29,284 nt of DNA from Methanomassiliicoccaceae archaeon (GTDB lineage Archaea; Thermoplasmatota; Thermoplasmata; Methanomassiliicoccales; Methanomethylophilaceae), in contig JAIRTZ010000060.1 in assembly GCA_031254685.1 (NCBI GenBank), positions 1 through 29,284 of the forward strand. The letters run 5' to 3'. The notes under the pieces were generated by a model. That model was not told where the DNA came from, ran no database searches, and saw nothing but the letters and a program-made list of their open reading frames with translations. Position 1 is the first letter of the stretch, and the number at the start of each line of letters is the position of its first letter. Positions 14,013-22,445 of this stretch are shown here, one piece after another. A program made the position numbers and the translations under genes.

Positions 14013-16745
14013 TCATGCGTCCTCGGGGCTGTCCTGCGCATCCGCCTTCCGGCTCGCGCGCCTTCCCCAAATGACGAGGAGCGACGGCAATACGAATATC
14101 GACCCGATGTATGCGAACCCTATCGCCAATGCCGTGATGATCCCGAATTGATACATCGGCAGTATCTTCGAGAATCCCATCACTCCGAATCCGGCGACCG
14201 TCGTTACCGCGGCCGCGAACACTCCCTTTCCGGTCTCGCGCATCGTCTTCCTGATCGCTTCCTCCGCGCTGAGGCCGTTCTTTTTTACCTCGGTCGCGTA
14301 GCGGTTGGAAATATGGATGCCGTACGTGACGCCGAGACCTACGGCAAGCGACGCTATCGTTAACGTCATCACGTTAAGCGGCATGTTGATCGCCGCCATG
14401 GTGCCCCACACCATTATCACGGACACCAGCGTCGGTACCGTCGCCATCGCTCCGAGGAGGAAACTTCTGTGCGTGTAGTACATCACGGCCGTGAGTATCA
14501 GTATCACGAGTATTATCGTGATCATCAGCGACGTCATCTGGCTCTTGTTCATCTCTATCATCGTGGCCGCCATGAGGACGTACTGTCCCGTCACGACGTA
14601 TTCGGCACCGATGTCGGCGAGCGGTGAGCAGACTGCGTTCACCGCGTCGCGCATACCGACTATCGCGTCGTTATCGCCCTCGATCTCGGTGGTCATGCTC
14701 AGAATGATCCTTGTGATGTCTTCACCGTGTGCCGGGACGACCGAAGATAGGGCCATGCCTGCGCCTATGATCCCGACGACGTCTTTCAACGTATCCAACT
14801 CAGACTGCGTGGCGGATGGCAGCAGCTTCCCGTCAGCATCGAACGCCGCGATATACGCTCCGTGATAGGGCGCATACGCCATCATGCTCTCGGGGAGGCT
14901 GTCTTCCAGACTCTTGTCAAGATCCATCAGTGCGGTACCCAAATACTCGGCATCCGGAGGTCCGGTCGTGCTGTAATATTGTATCCCTCTGATCTGCGGA
15001 TCAGCCATATTGTTCAGTGAATCCTCTATTGCCCTTATCGTGTTGATGTCCCACGGGTCCGCGAAGATCAGCACGCTTGTTGTGCTCGTTGTCGTTGAAT
15101 AGTTATCATTCAGGTACGTTATGACGTCATGCGCCTCCGTCCCCTCGGGGATGAAGTCGTACATGTCGAAATCATATGACAGGTTCGTGGCGCTGTATCC
15201 GCACAGCGCGACTATCACGGCGATCACCCCGAGGACCGCCCACGGGCTCTTGGCGGCCAGTTTGCCGCCCACGCCGGCCACTTTTCCGAGCGTGTCCTTG
15301 CTCTCGTCCTCGACCCTCTTGTAGCGTTTCGCCTCATTCGGGTCCTTGCCCTTCTTCTCTGCCCTGCGGTCCCTCAGCACCTGCGTCGTCGGTATCAGCA
15401 GAAGCATGGACGCGAACGCACACACGATACCGATGGCGCACATCAGACCGAAATCCGCCAGCGCCCCCATCTCCGACGTCAGGTATGACAGGAATGCGAT
15501 CGCTGTCGTGACGGTCGCAAGCACGAGCGCCTGGCCGACGGACCCCATCGTGGTCGCTATCGCCTCGGCGGGGCTCTTCCCCGCGCTCCTCTCCTCCCTG
15601 TACCTGAACACCAGATGTAAACTGTAGTCTATGCCGAGCGCCAATATCAGTATCGGTACGGCTATCGCTATCGTGGACATTCCCACGCCCGCAAGCGACG
15701 ATATCCCGAAGGTCCATATGATCGCTATCACGAGCCCCAGGAGCGCAATGAGCGTGTCGGATGCGTCACGGTAAATGATCAGAAGCAGTACTATCATGAC
15801 GATAAGCGCTATAGGCAGCAGCTGCGCGATATCGTTCCGCGCCATATCGCCTATCTCGCCCATCATCGATTCCATGCCCACAGCCTTTATGTTCAGGCCG
15901 CCGGGATTGCCACCGTTAAATTCTTTGGCAACGTCCATCACATCGTGTTCGAATCCCGCCTCTCCGTCCTGTATGTATTCGAGGGCACTGTCCATCATCA
16001 TTACGTATACCATACAGCCGCTTGCGGATACGAGGCCGCCGTCATCACCCATGTTCAGTCTTTTTAGGTCGCTCGTGAACAATGATTCCAGCATCGGCTC
16101 ATATTCTAAGACCGTGAATGCCACTCCTTTCAAAAATATGCTGGTGGCGACGGGGCCGTCGGTGAGTTTGCTTTCGGGTTTGTATGTCCTGTAGTCTGTG
16201 TCAAGCTTTTCTATCACTTCTATCAGTTTTTCATATTTGGCAACAATATAGCCATGATGGTCTCCCGAGAAATCGGAGAGTTTGGGTAGTTCTATGACCG
16301 CATCTCCCATTTCCACGGCAGTTATGTTCAAGGCGATTACTACTCCCTCTGCGATCGCAGAGACCGGACTTATTATCCTGAACATTGGCAGATCCGAATA
16401 ATATTGGTCCGGATCGGTGCCGTTAACATCGGTAAATTGCATTTCCGCCAATGACATCTCATATCTGAGGACCTGAATGAACATGTCTTTCGAAAATATG
16501 TCCCCGCCCGCATTGCGTGCGTCCGCCAGGCTTATGACGGATGCCGTCGATGAGAAAGAATCGGATATGATCGTTTGAGCTCTCATCATATCGTTGTCGG
16601 GTCTGAAGCTGTCCTCGTCCATGTCGAACGACGGAGGGCTCACGACCATTACGCCGGCCATCGCGGCGGTCATGATTATTAGAATTACGAATGGAACGAT
16701 AGGTCTCTTTGCAACGCCCTCCCCCATCCTGCTCATGAGTCCCAT
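14013..16745 (-). CDS. MMPL/RND-superfamily exporter (HAE3-like)
   Basis: This 910-aa protein has the duplicated RND layout: TM1 at about 18-38, a large extracellular loop of about 260 residues, a TM2-6 bundle (about 308-470), a cytosolic linker rich in charges (RDRRAEKKGKDPNEAKR, about 460-485), then TM7, a second loop (about 530-740) and TM8-12. LALGIDYSLHLVFRYREE in the first half and LAVGLGVTYGIHISNRYATE in the second are equivalent TM4-like motifs; the first has the acidic Asp of proton-coupled transport. Export of lipids or hydrophobic molecules is inferred from the family; the substrate is unknown. RBS is GGGGATT before ATG 16745. It is divergent from the RPA operon, sharing a 254-bp regulatory region. 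Confidence 0.88.
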   Translation of the reverse strand: MGLMSRMGEGVAKRPIVPFVILIIMTAAMAGVMVVSPPSFDMDEDSFRPDNDMMRAQTIISDSFSSTASVISLADARNAGGDIFSKDMFIQVLRYEMSLAEMQFTDVNGTDPDQYYSDLPMFRIISPVSAIAEGVVIALNITAVEMGDAVIELPKLSDFSGDHHGYIVAKYEKLIEVIEKLDTDYRTYKPESKLTDGPVATSIFLKGVAFTVLEYEPMLESLFTSDLKRLNMGDDGGLVSASGCMVYVMMMDSALEYIQDGEAGFEHDVMDVAKEFNGGNPGGLNIKAVGMESMMGEIGDMARNDIAQLLPIALIVMIVLLLIIYRDASDTLIALLGLVIAIIWTFGISSLAGVGMSTIAIAVPILILALGIDYSLHLVFRYREERSAGKSPAEAIATTMGSVGQALVLATVTTAIAFLSYLTSEMGALADFGLMCAIGIVCAFASMLLLIPTTQVLRDRRAEKKGKDPNEAKRYKRVEDESKDTLGKVAGVGGKLAAKSPWAVLGVIAVIVALCGYSATNLSYDFDMYDFIPEGTEAHDVITYLNDNYSTTTSTTSVLIFADPWDINTIRAIEDSLNNMADPQIRGIQYYSTTGPPDAEYLGTALMDLDKSLEDSLPESMMAYAPYHGAYIAAFDADGKLLPSATQSELDTLKDVVGIIGAGMALSSVVPAHGEDITRIILSMTTEIEGDNDAIVGMRDAVNAVCSPLADIGAEYVVTGQYVLMAATMIEMNKSQMTSLMITIILVILILTAVMYYTHRSFLLGAMATVPTLVSVIMVWGTMAAINMPLNVMTLTIASLAVGLGVTYGIHISNRYATEVKKNGLSAEEAIRKTMRETGKGVFAAAVTTVAGFGVMGFSKILPMYQFGIITALAIGFAYIGSIFVLPSLLVIWGRRASRKADAQDSPEDA

Positions 16746-16783
16746 ATAATCCCCGTTTATCGTATTGTCCCTGTGAGTTCGCT

Positions 16784-16797
16784 CTAACTATATGAAG
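16784..16797 (-). promoter_or_regulatory. TATA-like promoter of the MMPL gene
   Basis: The minus strand reads CTTCATATAGTTAG, predicting a start near 16764 and a leader of about 19 nt containing GGGGATT. Bases 16798-16865 are very A/T-rich and hold further TATA-like matches, including one next to copy D. Confidence 0.4.
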
Positions 16798-16865
16798 TTA
16801 ATTTATCTCCAACCACGTTAATTAATAATACTATTAATATCTAACTGTATTAACTATAATGTCTT

Positions 16866-16883
16866 TCCGGCCGAAAGTGATAT
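16866..16883 (-). promoter_or_regulatory. Degenerate copy D of the conserved upstream element
   Basis: The minus strand reads ATCACTTTCGGCCGG; it shares CACTTTCGG with copy C and then diverges. It faces the MMPL gene, with TTATAGTT nine bases further on, but that TATA is about 105 bp from the ATG. It may instead act with copy B, to which it is inverted. Confidence 0.35.
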
Positions 16884-16904
16884 CCTACCTGTTGTCGTGC
16901 GCGC

Positions 16905-16932
16905 GAGGTAGTTTCGGTCACCCCCCAGCATC
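16905..16932 (+). promoter_or_regulatory. Conserved upstream element, copy B (RPA operon promoter)
   Basis: This starts GAGGTAGTTTCGGTCACC and ends AGCATC, matching copy A at 27 of 28 bases. The core TTTCGGTCACC is at 16912-16922. It directly abuts the TATA box at 16933-16942, as copy A abuts the helicase TATA. Confidence 0.6.
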
Positions 16933-16942
16933 TTTTATTAAC
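16933..16942 (+). promoter_or_regulatory. TATA box of the RPA operon
   Basis: TTTTATTAAC, with a predicted start near 16963 and a leader of about 37 nt that carries GGAGG (16986-16990) nine bases before ATG 17000. Confidence 0.55.
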
Positions 16943-16999
16943 AAGTACCTCATAGTCTGGCCAGACAGAGGCGGCTGACTGCCGCGGAGGTCGGTATAT

Positions 17000-18316
17000 A
17001 TGAAAATGGAAGAACTTACACCCCATATTGAAGAACTGAAACGGGTGATCGGAGATGAAGTGGACGAAGAACAGCTGATCGATGAGCTGAACACATATCT
17101 GAATGTGTATCACGTATCGGTCGATGCCGCTAAGAAGGGCATCATGAGGAAATACGGCAAGGAAACGCCGTTGTTCGTCTCGGCAGCATCGATCGCCAAG
17201 AAGCTGAATGAGATGACCGGAGACGAGAAGAACGTCGACCTTACCGCGAGGATAGTCTTCATTGAGGAGAAGCAGATATCCGCGCGCGGAGTTCCCAAGA
17301 CGATATTCTCGGGAATACTCGGCGACGAGACGGGGACCGCGCCGTTCACCGTCTGGGACGTCGGGAAATTCGAATTGACGAAAGGCGAGACATACAATTT
17401 CAAGAACGCGTACACTAAGAAGTGGAACGAGAAATTACAGATCAACTTCGGCGAGCGGAGCCTCGCCGAGGTCTCGGAGAGACAGATACAGGCGCCGGAA
17501 CGCAGCATTTCGTATTCGGCCGACGTTAAAATTTCCGATCTCACCGAAGGCAAGGGCGATGTTACGGTCACCGGAAAGATAATTTCCGTGGAACCGAAAG
17601 CGATAACATCGAGGGGCGAGACGAAGACCGTCCAGACCGGATACATCGCCGACGATACGGGAAAGGTGCAGTTCACCGATTGGAATGACCGGAAGCTGCT
17701 GGTCAACGAGACGGTCTGCGCCAGGAACGCCTACGTCAAGGCGTGGAGGGGCGTGCCGCAGCTGAACTTCGGCGATATGTGCGAGATCAGCCGCGTCGAT
17801 GCTGTGTTCACGAACCTGCAGAGCGGTGTGATCGAACGGGAGATCGCCGAGATAATCAAAACCGGCGGCGGACTGGATGTCATGGTCTCCGGTTCCATCG
17901 TCGACGTCAGGACCGGGAGCGGGCTGATAAAGAGATGCCCGATGTGCAGCCGTTCGCTGCTTGCCGACGAGTGCGTCACGCACGGAAAGGTGGAGGCGGC
18001 GCTGGACCTGAGGATGAAGATAGTCATTGACGACGGAACGGGTGCGTTAACTGCCGTCGTGAAACGCGACTGCACGGAAAAGCTTACAGGGATCACATTC
18101 GAGAATGCTGTCGCCCTCTCCAAGCAGACGGGCGACCAGGAGTCCGTGCTCAGGGCAATGGAAGAGAAAGTGCTGATAATGAACGTCACCGCCGTCGGGA
18201 ACGTCCTGAGCGACGATTTCGGTCCGATGATGATCGTCCGCGAACTGACGGAGCGGCCGGTGAATGTGATCGCCGAGGCCGAAGCATTGATGAAGAAAGT
18301 GGAGGGATCGATGTGA
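17000..18316 (+). CDS. Replication protein A large subunit (OB folds plus zinc finger)
   Basis: This 438-aa single-stranded DNA-binding protein protects ssDNA in replication, repair and recombination. After a helical N-terminus (about 1-75), three OB folds are visible: about 78-155 (VDLTARIVFIEE), 185-270 (VTVTGKIISVEPK) and 294-400 (DVMVSGSIVDV). The third OB contains a zinc-binding site, Cys313, Cys316, Cys325, His328 (CPMC, then CVTH), as in archaeal RPA41-type subunits. The first two OBs are near-duplicates (SARGVPKTIFSGILGDETG and TSRGETKTVQTGYIADDTG). ATG 17000 has GGAGG upstream. The stop overlaps the GTG of the COG3390 gene. Confidence 0.93.
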   Translation: MKMEELTPHIEELKRVIGDEVDEEQLIDELNTYLNVYHVSVDAAKKGIMRKYGKETPLFVSAASIAKKLNEMTGDEKNVDLTARIVFIEEKQISARGVPKTIFSGILGDETGTAPFTVWDVGKFELTKGETYNFKNAYTKKWNEKLQINFGERSLAEVSERQIQAPERSISYSADVKISDLTEGKGDVTVTGKIISVEPKAITSRGETKTVQTGYIADDTGKVQFTDWNDRKLLVNETVCARNAYVKAWRGVPQLNFGDMCEISRVDAVFTNLQSGVIEREIAEIIKTGGGLDVMVSGSIVDVRTGSGLIKRCPMCSRSLLADECVTHGKVEAALDLRMKIVIDDGTGALTAVVKRDCTEKLTGITFENAVALSKQTGDQESVLRAMEEKVLIMNVTAVGNVLSDDFGPMMIVRELTERPVNVIAEAEALMKKVEGSM

Positions 18317-19212
18317 TCCTCAGGGAGACCGCGCAGAGGGTGTTCGCCGGGGAGCTGAACACATCGACGCTGGAAAGGAAGGGCGATGACGAGAAATCGC
18401 CCGCGTACGTCATCACTCCGCTTGGGACAAGGGTGAACAGAGTGCTCGCGGTCGGCGTCCTGCTTGACAAGCAGAATATCGGCAGCGATGAAGAGCCGTT
18501 ATGGAGGGCCCGCGTTGAGGACGTTTCCGGAAGCTATTACGTGAACGTCGGCAGATACCAGCCGGAGGCGGCCGCATCCATGGCCGCGCTCGAGGCCCCG
18601 TCATTCGTTGCCGTCGTCGGTAAGGTACGTACATTCAAGCCTGACGAGACAAGAACGCTGGTGTCGCTGAGACCCGAAAGGATCGTGAGGATCAACGCGG
18701 ACACGAGACACCGTTTGGTGCTCGAGACGGCGCAGCGCACATGGAGACGCCTGAATAATATGAAGACCGTGCTGTCGCTGCCGGAGGCGACGGCGGACGA
18801 GCTTTCGCAGAAGGGCATGTCCAAAGAAGAAGCAGAAGGTGCCATCGAGGCGGCGGAGTTCTACGGGACCCCGGAATCCTCCAGATTCCTGCGTCTGATA
18901 CAGAACGCGCTCAGGATGCTGCTACCCGGCAAGGACATTGACCTCGGACTTCCGGAGGATGTCGCGGACCTTCCGGACGAGATCGAGATCGACACTTCGA
19001 AGAGCACCGTCCCGGATTCCGAGAAGGAAGATCTGATATTGGGGATGCTTGACGAACTGGACCGCGACGGCCGCGGGGCGCCGATGGACGAATTGGTGAG
19101 AAAGGCGGCGTCGGAGGGCATCGTGAGCACTGAGCTCGAGGAGATGACGAACTCGCTGATGGATAAGGGACTCGTTTACGAACCGGTGCTCGGAAGGCTG
19201 AAACGCATTTAA
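18313..19212 (+). CDS. RPA-associated protein (COG3390 family)
   Basis: This 299-aa protein is the usual operon partner of archaeal RPA and part of the RPA complex in studied archaea. The N-terminal half holds one OB fold (about 35-130: NRVLAVGVLLDKQNIG, WRARVEDVSGSYYVNVGRYQ, FVAVVGKVRTF). The middle is helical and charged (about 150-240). The last 65 residues (ILGMLDELDRDGRGAPMDEL to YEPVLGRLKRI) look like a winged helix. GTG 18313 overlaps the RPA stop (GTGA) and has GGAGGG upstream, so translation is coupled and stoichiometric synthesis is likely. Confidence 0.9.
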   Translation: MILRETAQRVFAGELNTSTLERKGDDEKSPAYVITPLGTRVNRVLAVGVLLDKQNIGSDEEPLWRARVEDVSGSYYVNVGRYQPEAAASMAALEAPSFVAVVGKVRTFKPDETRTLVSLRPERIVRINADTRHRLVLETAQRTWRRLNNMKTVLSLPEATADELSQKGMSKEEAEGAIEAAEFYGTPESSRFLRLIQNALRMLLPGKDIDLGLPEDVADLPDEIEIDTSKSTVPDSEKEDLILGMLDELDRDGRGAPMDELVRKAASEGIVSTELEEMTNSLMDKGLVYEPVLGRLKRI

Positions 19213-19240
19213 AGGCGGCACCCGCCGCCTGTTTTACTTT
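19213..19240 (+). terminator. Hairpin plus T-rich terminator after the RPA operon
   Basis: AGGCGGC, loop ACCC, GCCGCCT, then GTTTTACTTT. The 7-bp GC stem followed by T-rich sequence sits between convergent genes, with A/T sequence on the other side too, so it may serve both directions. Confidence 0.65.
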
Positions 19241-19647
19241 CAATCCGCGAATGCGGGCTTCGCTTTGAGCAGCAGCCAGAATGCGGCCAGCCCCATCACG
19301 AGCCCCGCGAACGAGAATATACCGGCGGCCGCCGATATAAGGCATAATGCGACGGTCGCTTTCCAGCGTCTGCGTTTGATCGCCAGGAATGCCGACACTA
19401 TCCCCAACGCCCCGCCGATAATGGTCGCTGCCGCCGCCAGCCGCATGAACGTTATCATCGTCTCGACGGTGAAATATCCGGTTATCAGTGGACGGAACGG
19501 CGACATGTCGGCAAGCTCCGGGGCGTTGACGTATATGTACGGCATCAGCAGGATCATCGGGACCGTGTGCAGAAGTATCAGAGCGGCCGCTATCCTTATC
19601 CTTCTCACATCGTCCTCATTCGCCGCATCCGGTGTCGGGCCGTTCAT
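19240..19647 (-). CDS. Four-TM membrane protein, paralogue lacking the zinc ribbon
   Basis: This 135-aa protein has about four hydrophobic segments (about residues 21-43, 66-84, 92-108 and 112-128) and the ending LLLKAKPAFAD. It is paralogous to the two genes upstream, which end YMLYKARAVFKD and FFLYKARPAFRD, but has no CxxC pair; its N-terminus is a short polar stretch. ATG 19647 follows the previous stop by 8 nt. The frame extends further upstream to 19746, but that part would overlap the neighbour and looks non-coding. Function unknown. Confidence 0.75.
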   Translation of the reverse strand: MNGPTPDAANEDDVRRIRIAAALILLHTVPMILLMPYIYVNAPELADMSPFRPLITGYFTVETMITFMRLAAAATIIGGALGIVSAFLAIKRRRWKATVALCLISAAAGIFSFAGLVMGLAAFWLLLKAKPAFAD

Positions 19648-19655
19648 GTTCCCAT

Positions 19656-20174
19656 TCAGTCCTTGAAGACGGCTCTCGCCTTGTACAGCATATACAATGC
19701 GACGAGACCGATTATCAGGTTGCCGATCGCCGCCGCGACTATGCACAATATGAACGCAAGGAACCAGAGCCTGCGCTTATATGCCAGGAACGCCGATGTT
19801 ATCGCTACCGCTCCGCCGATGATCGCCAACAGACCGGTCATCCGGAAAAACCCTTCCATGGGGCCGAAGATGTCGTCGGACAGTGCCGGGTCCGAGAAAA
19901 GGTTCGCCATCCAGTCCGCCATTTCCGCGGCGTTAACATAGAAATATATCCCGGATATTATCGAGATCGCCGCGGTGATCAGCAGAAGTATCACCGCTAT
20001 CTTTATGCGCTCGCCCCCGTCCCTCTCCGTCGCGGCCTTTTCTCTCCTTTCCCCTTCCGGATCGTTCAGGCGCGCTCCGCATGCGGGACAGTACGCGGTC
20101 CCCGGAGACAGATTCTTGCCGCACGTCGGACAGAAATTCAGATCGTCCATGATGCCGTATCGCAAATCACGCAT
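19656..20174 (-). CDS. Zinc-ribbon membrane protein (paralogue 2)
   Basis: This 172-aa protein has an N-terminal zinc ribbon with two CxxC knuckles (FCPTCGKNLSPGTAYCPACG, about 14-33), a polar linker, and about four TM segments (about 58-80, 108-127, 130-150, 150-166). The ribbon is predicted cytosolic. ATG 20174 follows AAAAGGATTA; Met9 (IMDDLNFCP) is an alternative. It lies between two paralogues and downstream of MEMO in what may be one transcript. No catalytic residues seen; a membrane-tethered adaptor is possible. Confidence 0.78.
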   Translation of the reverse strand: MRDLRYGIMDDLNFCPTCGKNLSPGTAYCPACGARLNDPEGERREKAATERDGGERIKIAVILLLITAAISIISGIYFYVNAAEMADWMANLFSDPALSDDIFGPMEGFFRMTGLLAIIGGAVAITSAFLAYKRRLWFLAFILCIVAAAIGNLIIGLVALYMLYKARAVFKD

Positions 20175-20209
20175 TAATCCTTTTACACGTCAAGGCATCG
20201 TCCGTGACC

Positions 20210-20749
20210 TTAATCCCTGAAGGCCGGCCTCGCTTTGTACAGGAAGAATATCGCAATTATGCCTGCGATGACACCGAAGGTAGACAGGACGCCGAACAAT
20301 GCCGCCGCTATGCACAGTATGAGTGCGAGCACCCACAGCCTGCGCTTGAACGTCAGTATCGCCGAGACAACGCACATCGCCGCGCCGATAATGAGTATGA
20401 TCCCGAACATCCGTATCATCGACCTCATCGCTTCGACGGTATAGTATTCCTCCAGCGACGGGTACATGCTGAACATCTCCTCCGCCAGTCCGGCGGCTGA
20501 CAGATATATCAGACCGAAGGCGAAGAGTATCGCCGCCGTGACCGACAGAAGTATCATCGCCATGTTCGTATTGCCGCCGCCCGTCCTTTCGGCCGCGGCC
20601 TTTTCTCTGCGTTCCGGTTCCGGGTCGTTCAGGCGGGCTCCGCAGGCGGGACAGTACGCGGTCCCGGGGTCGAGGTTCTTGCCGCAGACCGGACAGAAAT
20701 TCAGGTCGTCCATGATATCGTATCGCATCTCGGAGATTAATTCTTTCAT
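20210..20749 (-). CDS. Zinc-ribbon membrane protein (paralogue 1), coupled to MEMO gene
   Basis: This 179-aa protein has the same plan as its neighbour: ribbon FCPVCGKNLDPGTAYCPACG (about 17-36), a linker nearly identical to the neighbour (ARLNDPEPERREKAAAER), then about four TM segments. ATG 20749 (MKELISEMRY) is chosen because it overlaps the MEMO TGA by 4 bp (ATGA); Met8 or Met13 are alternatives. An upstream extension to 20845 would lie wholly inside the MEMO gene and is not supported. Function unknown. Confidence 0.78.
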   Translation of the reverse strand: MKELISEMRYDIMDDLNFCPVCGKNLDPGTAYCPACGARLNDPEPERREKAAAERTGGGNTNMAMILLSVTAAILFAFGLIYLSAAGLAEEMFSMYPSLEEYYTVEAMRSMIRMFGIILIIGAAMCVVSAILTFKRRLWVLALILCIAAALFGVLSTFGVIAGIIAIFFLYKARPAFRD

Positions 20750-21555
20750 CTGCGGAAGGCGACGGATGCGTATGCGACCACTTCGCCGCTCAATCCCAGC
20801 GAATCCTCGGAATCGGAATATTTCAATAATTCGGCGGAAGAGCATCCCGCGGACATCGCAACCGCCATCGGTCCGTACCCGCAGGCCGTGATATCACGTT
20901 TTTCGATCGTGCCGTACATTCCCGGAATATCAAGCGCGCATACTTTGTTCAGGACGTCGGTCCCTTCGGAATGCGCCCTTTTCTTTGAAACGTAATGCGA
21001 AAGGTCGCTTGACGCGATCACCACGGTATCATGGCCCGTGCAAGCTTCCGTTATCGCCTCCGACAGGAATTTTGCACATTCGCGGGACTGGTCGCCCATT
21101 ATTATCGGGACGATCTTCGCATTCGGGTCTATGTACTGTATGAACGGTATCTGTACTTCGACGGAATGCTCGTATCTGTGCGACCGCGGATCGTCGGGTA
21201 TTATTTTCCTCAGTTTTTTGACGATATCGTCATGAACACTGCACACGCCCAGCGGAGTGACATACGGGACGCCGCATAACGCAACGTCGTACGGGATGCC
21301 GCGGTGGTCCGGGCCGATGATCACGTAAGCTTCCGGAAGACCGTCCTCGGCTATCGCTTTGTAAACGTGCGCCGCGTTCATGCCGGACGCCGCGTAGCCG
21401 GCGTGCGGCGCTATCGCCGATGTTATTTTTCTCTCATTCCTGCATCCGCCCGGCAGCCCGGGGCCGATCGCGTGAGTGAAACAATCCCTGATCTCCTCGG
21501 TCAGTGCATCCTTGCTGTCGGAATAGAAACGCCCGGCCACGGCTGGATAACGCAT
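20746..21555 (-). CDS. MEMO1 family protein (AmmeMemoRadiSam system protein B-like)
   Basis: This 269-aa protein has the MEMO fold, related to non-haem iron dioxygenases. Conserved metal-site motifs are APHAGYAASG (His51), IGPDHRG and SSDLSHY, and the N-terminal MRYPAVAGRFY is typical. Activity is not established for archaeal members. Its place downstream of rpoK and uS2 is a long-conserved archaeal arrangement. The gap from uS2 is 46 bp, and a TATA-like TTTTTAATT near 21575-21585 could start a leaderless transcript at the ATG. Confidence 0.92.
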   Translation of the reverse strand: MRYPAVAGRFYSDSKDALTEEIRDCFTHAIGPGLPGGCRNERKITSAIAPHAGYAASGMNAAHVYKAIAEDGLPEAYVIIGPDHRGIPYDVALCGVPYVTPLGVCSVHDDIVKKLRKIIPDDPRSHRYEHSVEVQIPFIQYIDPNAKIVPIIMGDQSRECAKFLSEAITEACTGHDTVVIASSDLSHYVSKKRAHSEGTDVLNKVCALDIPGMYGTIEKRDITACGYGPMAVAMSAGCSSAELLKYSDSEDSLGLSGEVVAYASVAFRR

Positions 21556-21601
21556 AACGTGACGAAAAGGTAAGGAATTAAAAAAGTTTGCTCATATCCG
21601 A

Positions 21602-22213
21602 TCAGAGACGCGCTTCGAAATCCTCGATCTCCATCTTGAAGTCCGCCGGGTCCTTGAGGTCGCCCCTTGCCAGGAGCACCTCGCGGGTGAGCACCCAGTA
21701 GATGCACGCCAGTGCGCGCCTTCCCTTGTTGTTCGTGGGTATCACGAGATCCACGTTCCTGGTCTCGTTGTTGGCGTCGCACATCGCAACTATCGGTATA
21801 CCGAGGTTCAATGCTTCGTTCAATGCCTGCTTGTCGGCCGACGGGTCTGTGACCATTATAACTTCCGGTTCCACGAAACCTTTCATCGTCGGATTCGTTA
21901 ACGTCCCGGGGACGAAACGCCCCGCGAACACCGGTGCGCCGATCGTCTTCGAAAATACTCTGGCGGGCCTCTGGCCGTACTGCCTTGCGGAAACCACGAG
22001 CACCCTTCTGGGATCGAATCTCGCAAGGAACTTCGATGCCGCCCTTATCCTCTCGTCCGTCTTCTTCACGTCGAGAACGTACAATCCGTCCTGCCTTACC
22101 TTGTAGATAAAATCCTTCATGTCGGCGCTCTTCTGCTGCGTGCCTATGTGTACCCCCGACGTAAGATAGATGTCCTCGGGCACCAATAGTTCAATGTTCT
22201 CCGCTTCACTCAT
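21602..22213 (-). CDS. rps2: 30S ribosomal protein uS2
   Basis: This 203-aa small-subunit protein matches archaeal uS2 (SA-type). The N-terminal EDIYLTSGVHIGTQQKSADMKDFIYKVR is the family signature, followed by VLDVKKTDERIRAASKFLA, FVPGTLTNPTM, EPEVIMVTDPSADKQAL and VDLVIPTNNKGRRAL. Length is usual. It starts 13 nt after the rpoK stop, so the two are co-transcribed from the rpoK promoter. Confidence 0.97.
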   Translation of the reverse strand: MSEAENIELLVPEDIYLTSGVHIGTQQKSADMKDFIYKVRQDGLYVLDVKKTDERIRAASKFLARFDPRRVLVVSARQYGQRPARVFSKTIGAPVFAGRFVPGTLTNPTMKGFVEPEVIMVTDPSADKQALNEALNLGIPIVAMCDANNETRNVDLVIPTNNKGRRALACIYWVLTREVLLARGDLKDPADFKMEIEDFEARL

Positions 22214-22226
22214 GTAAAAACCTCAA

Positions 22227-22397
22227 TCATTCCCTGCTAACTGTAATGGGTATCATTTCCCTGTCGAATTCCAGCATGGCTATGTCTATCGGGTCCAGCA
22301 TATCCGCCGGGTGGTCCACGAGAATAGGCGCTCCGAACGATATCTGAAGGGCCCTCGCGCCGATGATCCTTGCTTTCTCGAACCTAGTATACTTCAT
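22227..22397 (-). CDS. rpoK: DNA-directed RNA polymerase subunit K
   Basis: This 56-aa protein (Rpb6/omega homologue) helps assemble and stabilise RNA polymerase. The signature MKYTRFEKARIIGARALQISFGAP is the whole N-terminal half. The ATG at 22397 has GGTG upstream and lies about 18 nt below the predicted transcription start, which rules out the longer frame to 22487 because that would reach through the TATA box. Length matches archaeal RpoK. Confidence 0.96.
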   Translation of the reverse strand: MKYTRFEKARIIGARALQISFGAPILVDHPADMLDPIDIAMLEFDREMIPITVSRE

Positions 22398-22437
22398 AAG
22401 TTCACCATACGGGAGTTGTCTGATATTAGGCTCCCCC

Positions 22438-22445
22438 TTATAAAG
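22438..22445 (-). promoter_or_regulatory. TATA box of the rpoK-rps2 operon
   Basis: The minus strand reads CTTTATAAG, a near-ideal archaeal TATA element, with the start predicted near 22415. It fixes the rpoK start codon. Confidence 0.65.

Noticed and set aside
16798..16860. A/T-rich tract considered as a replication origin
   Set aside because: There is no Orc1/Cdc6 gene or repeated origin box beside it; it is explained by TATA-like promoter sequence.
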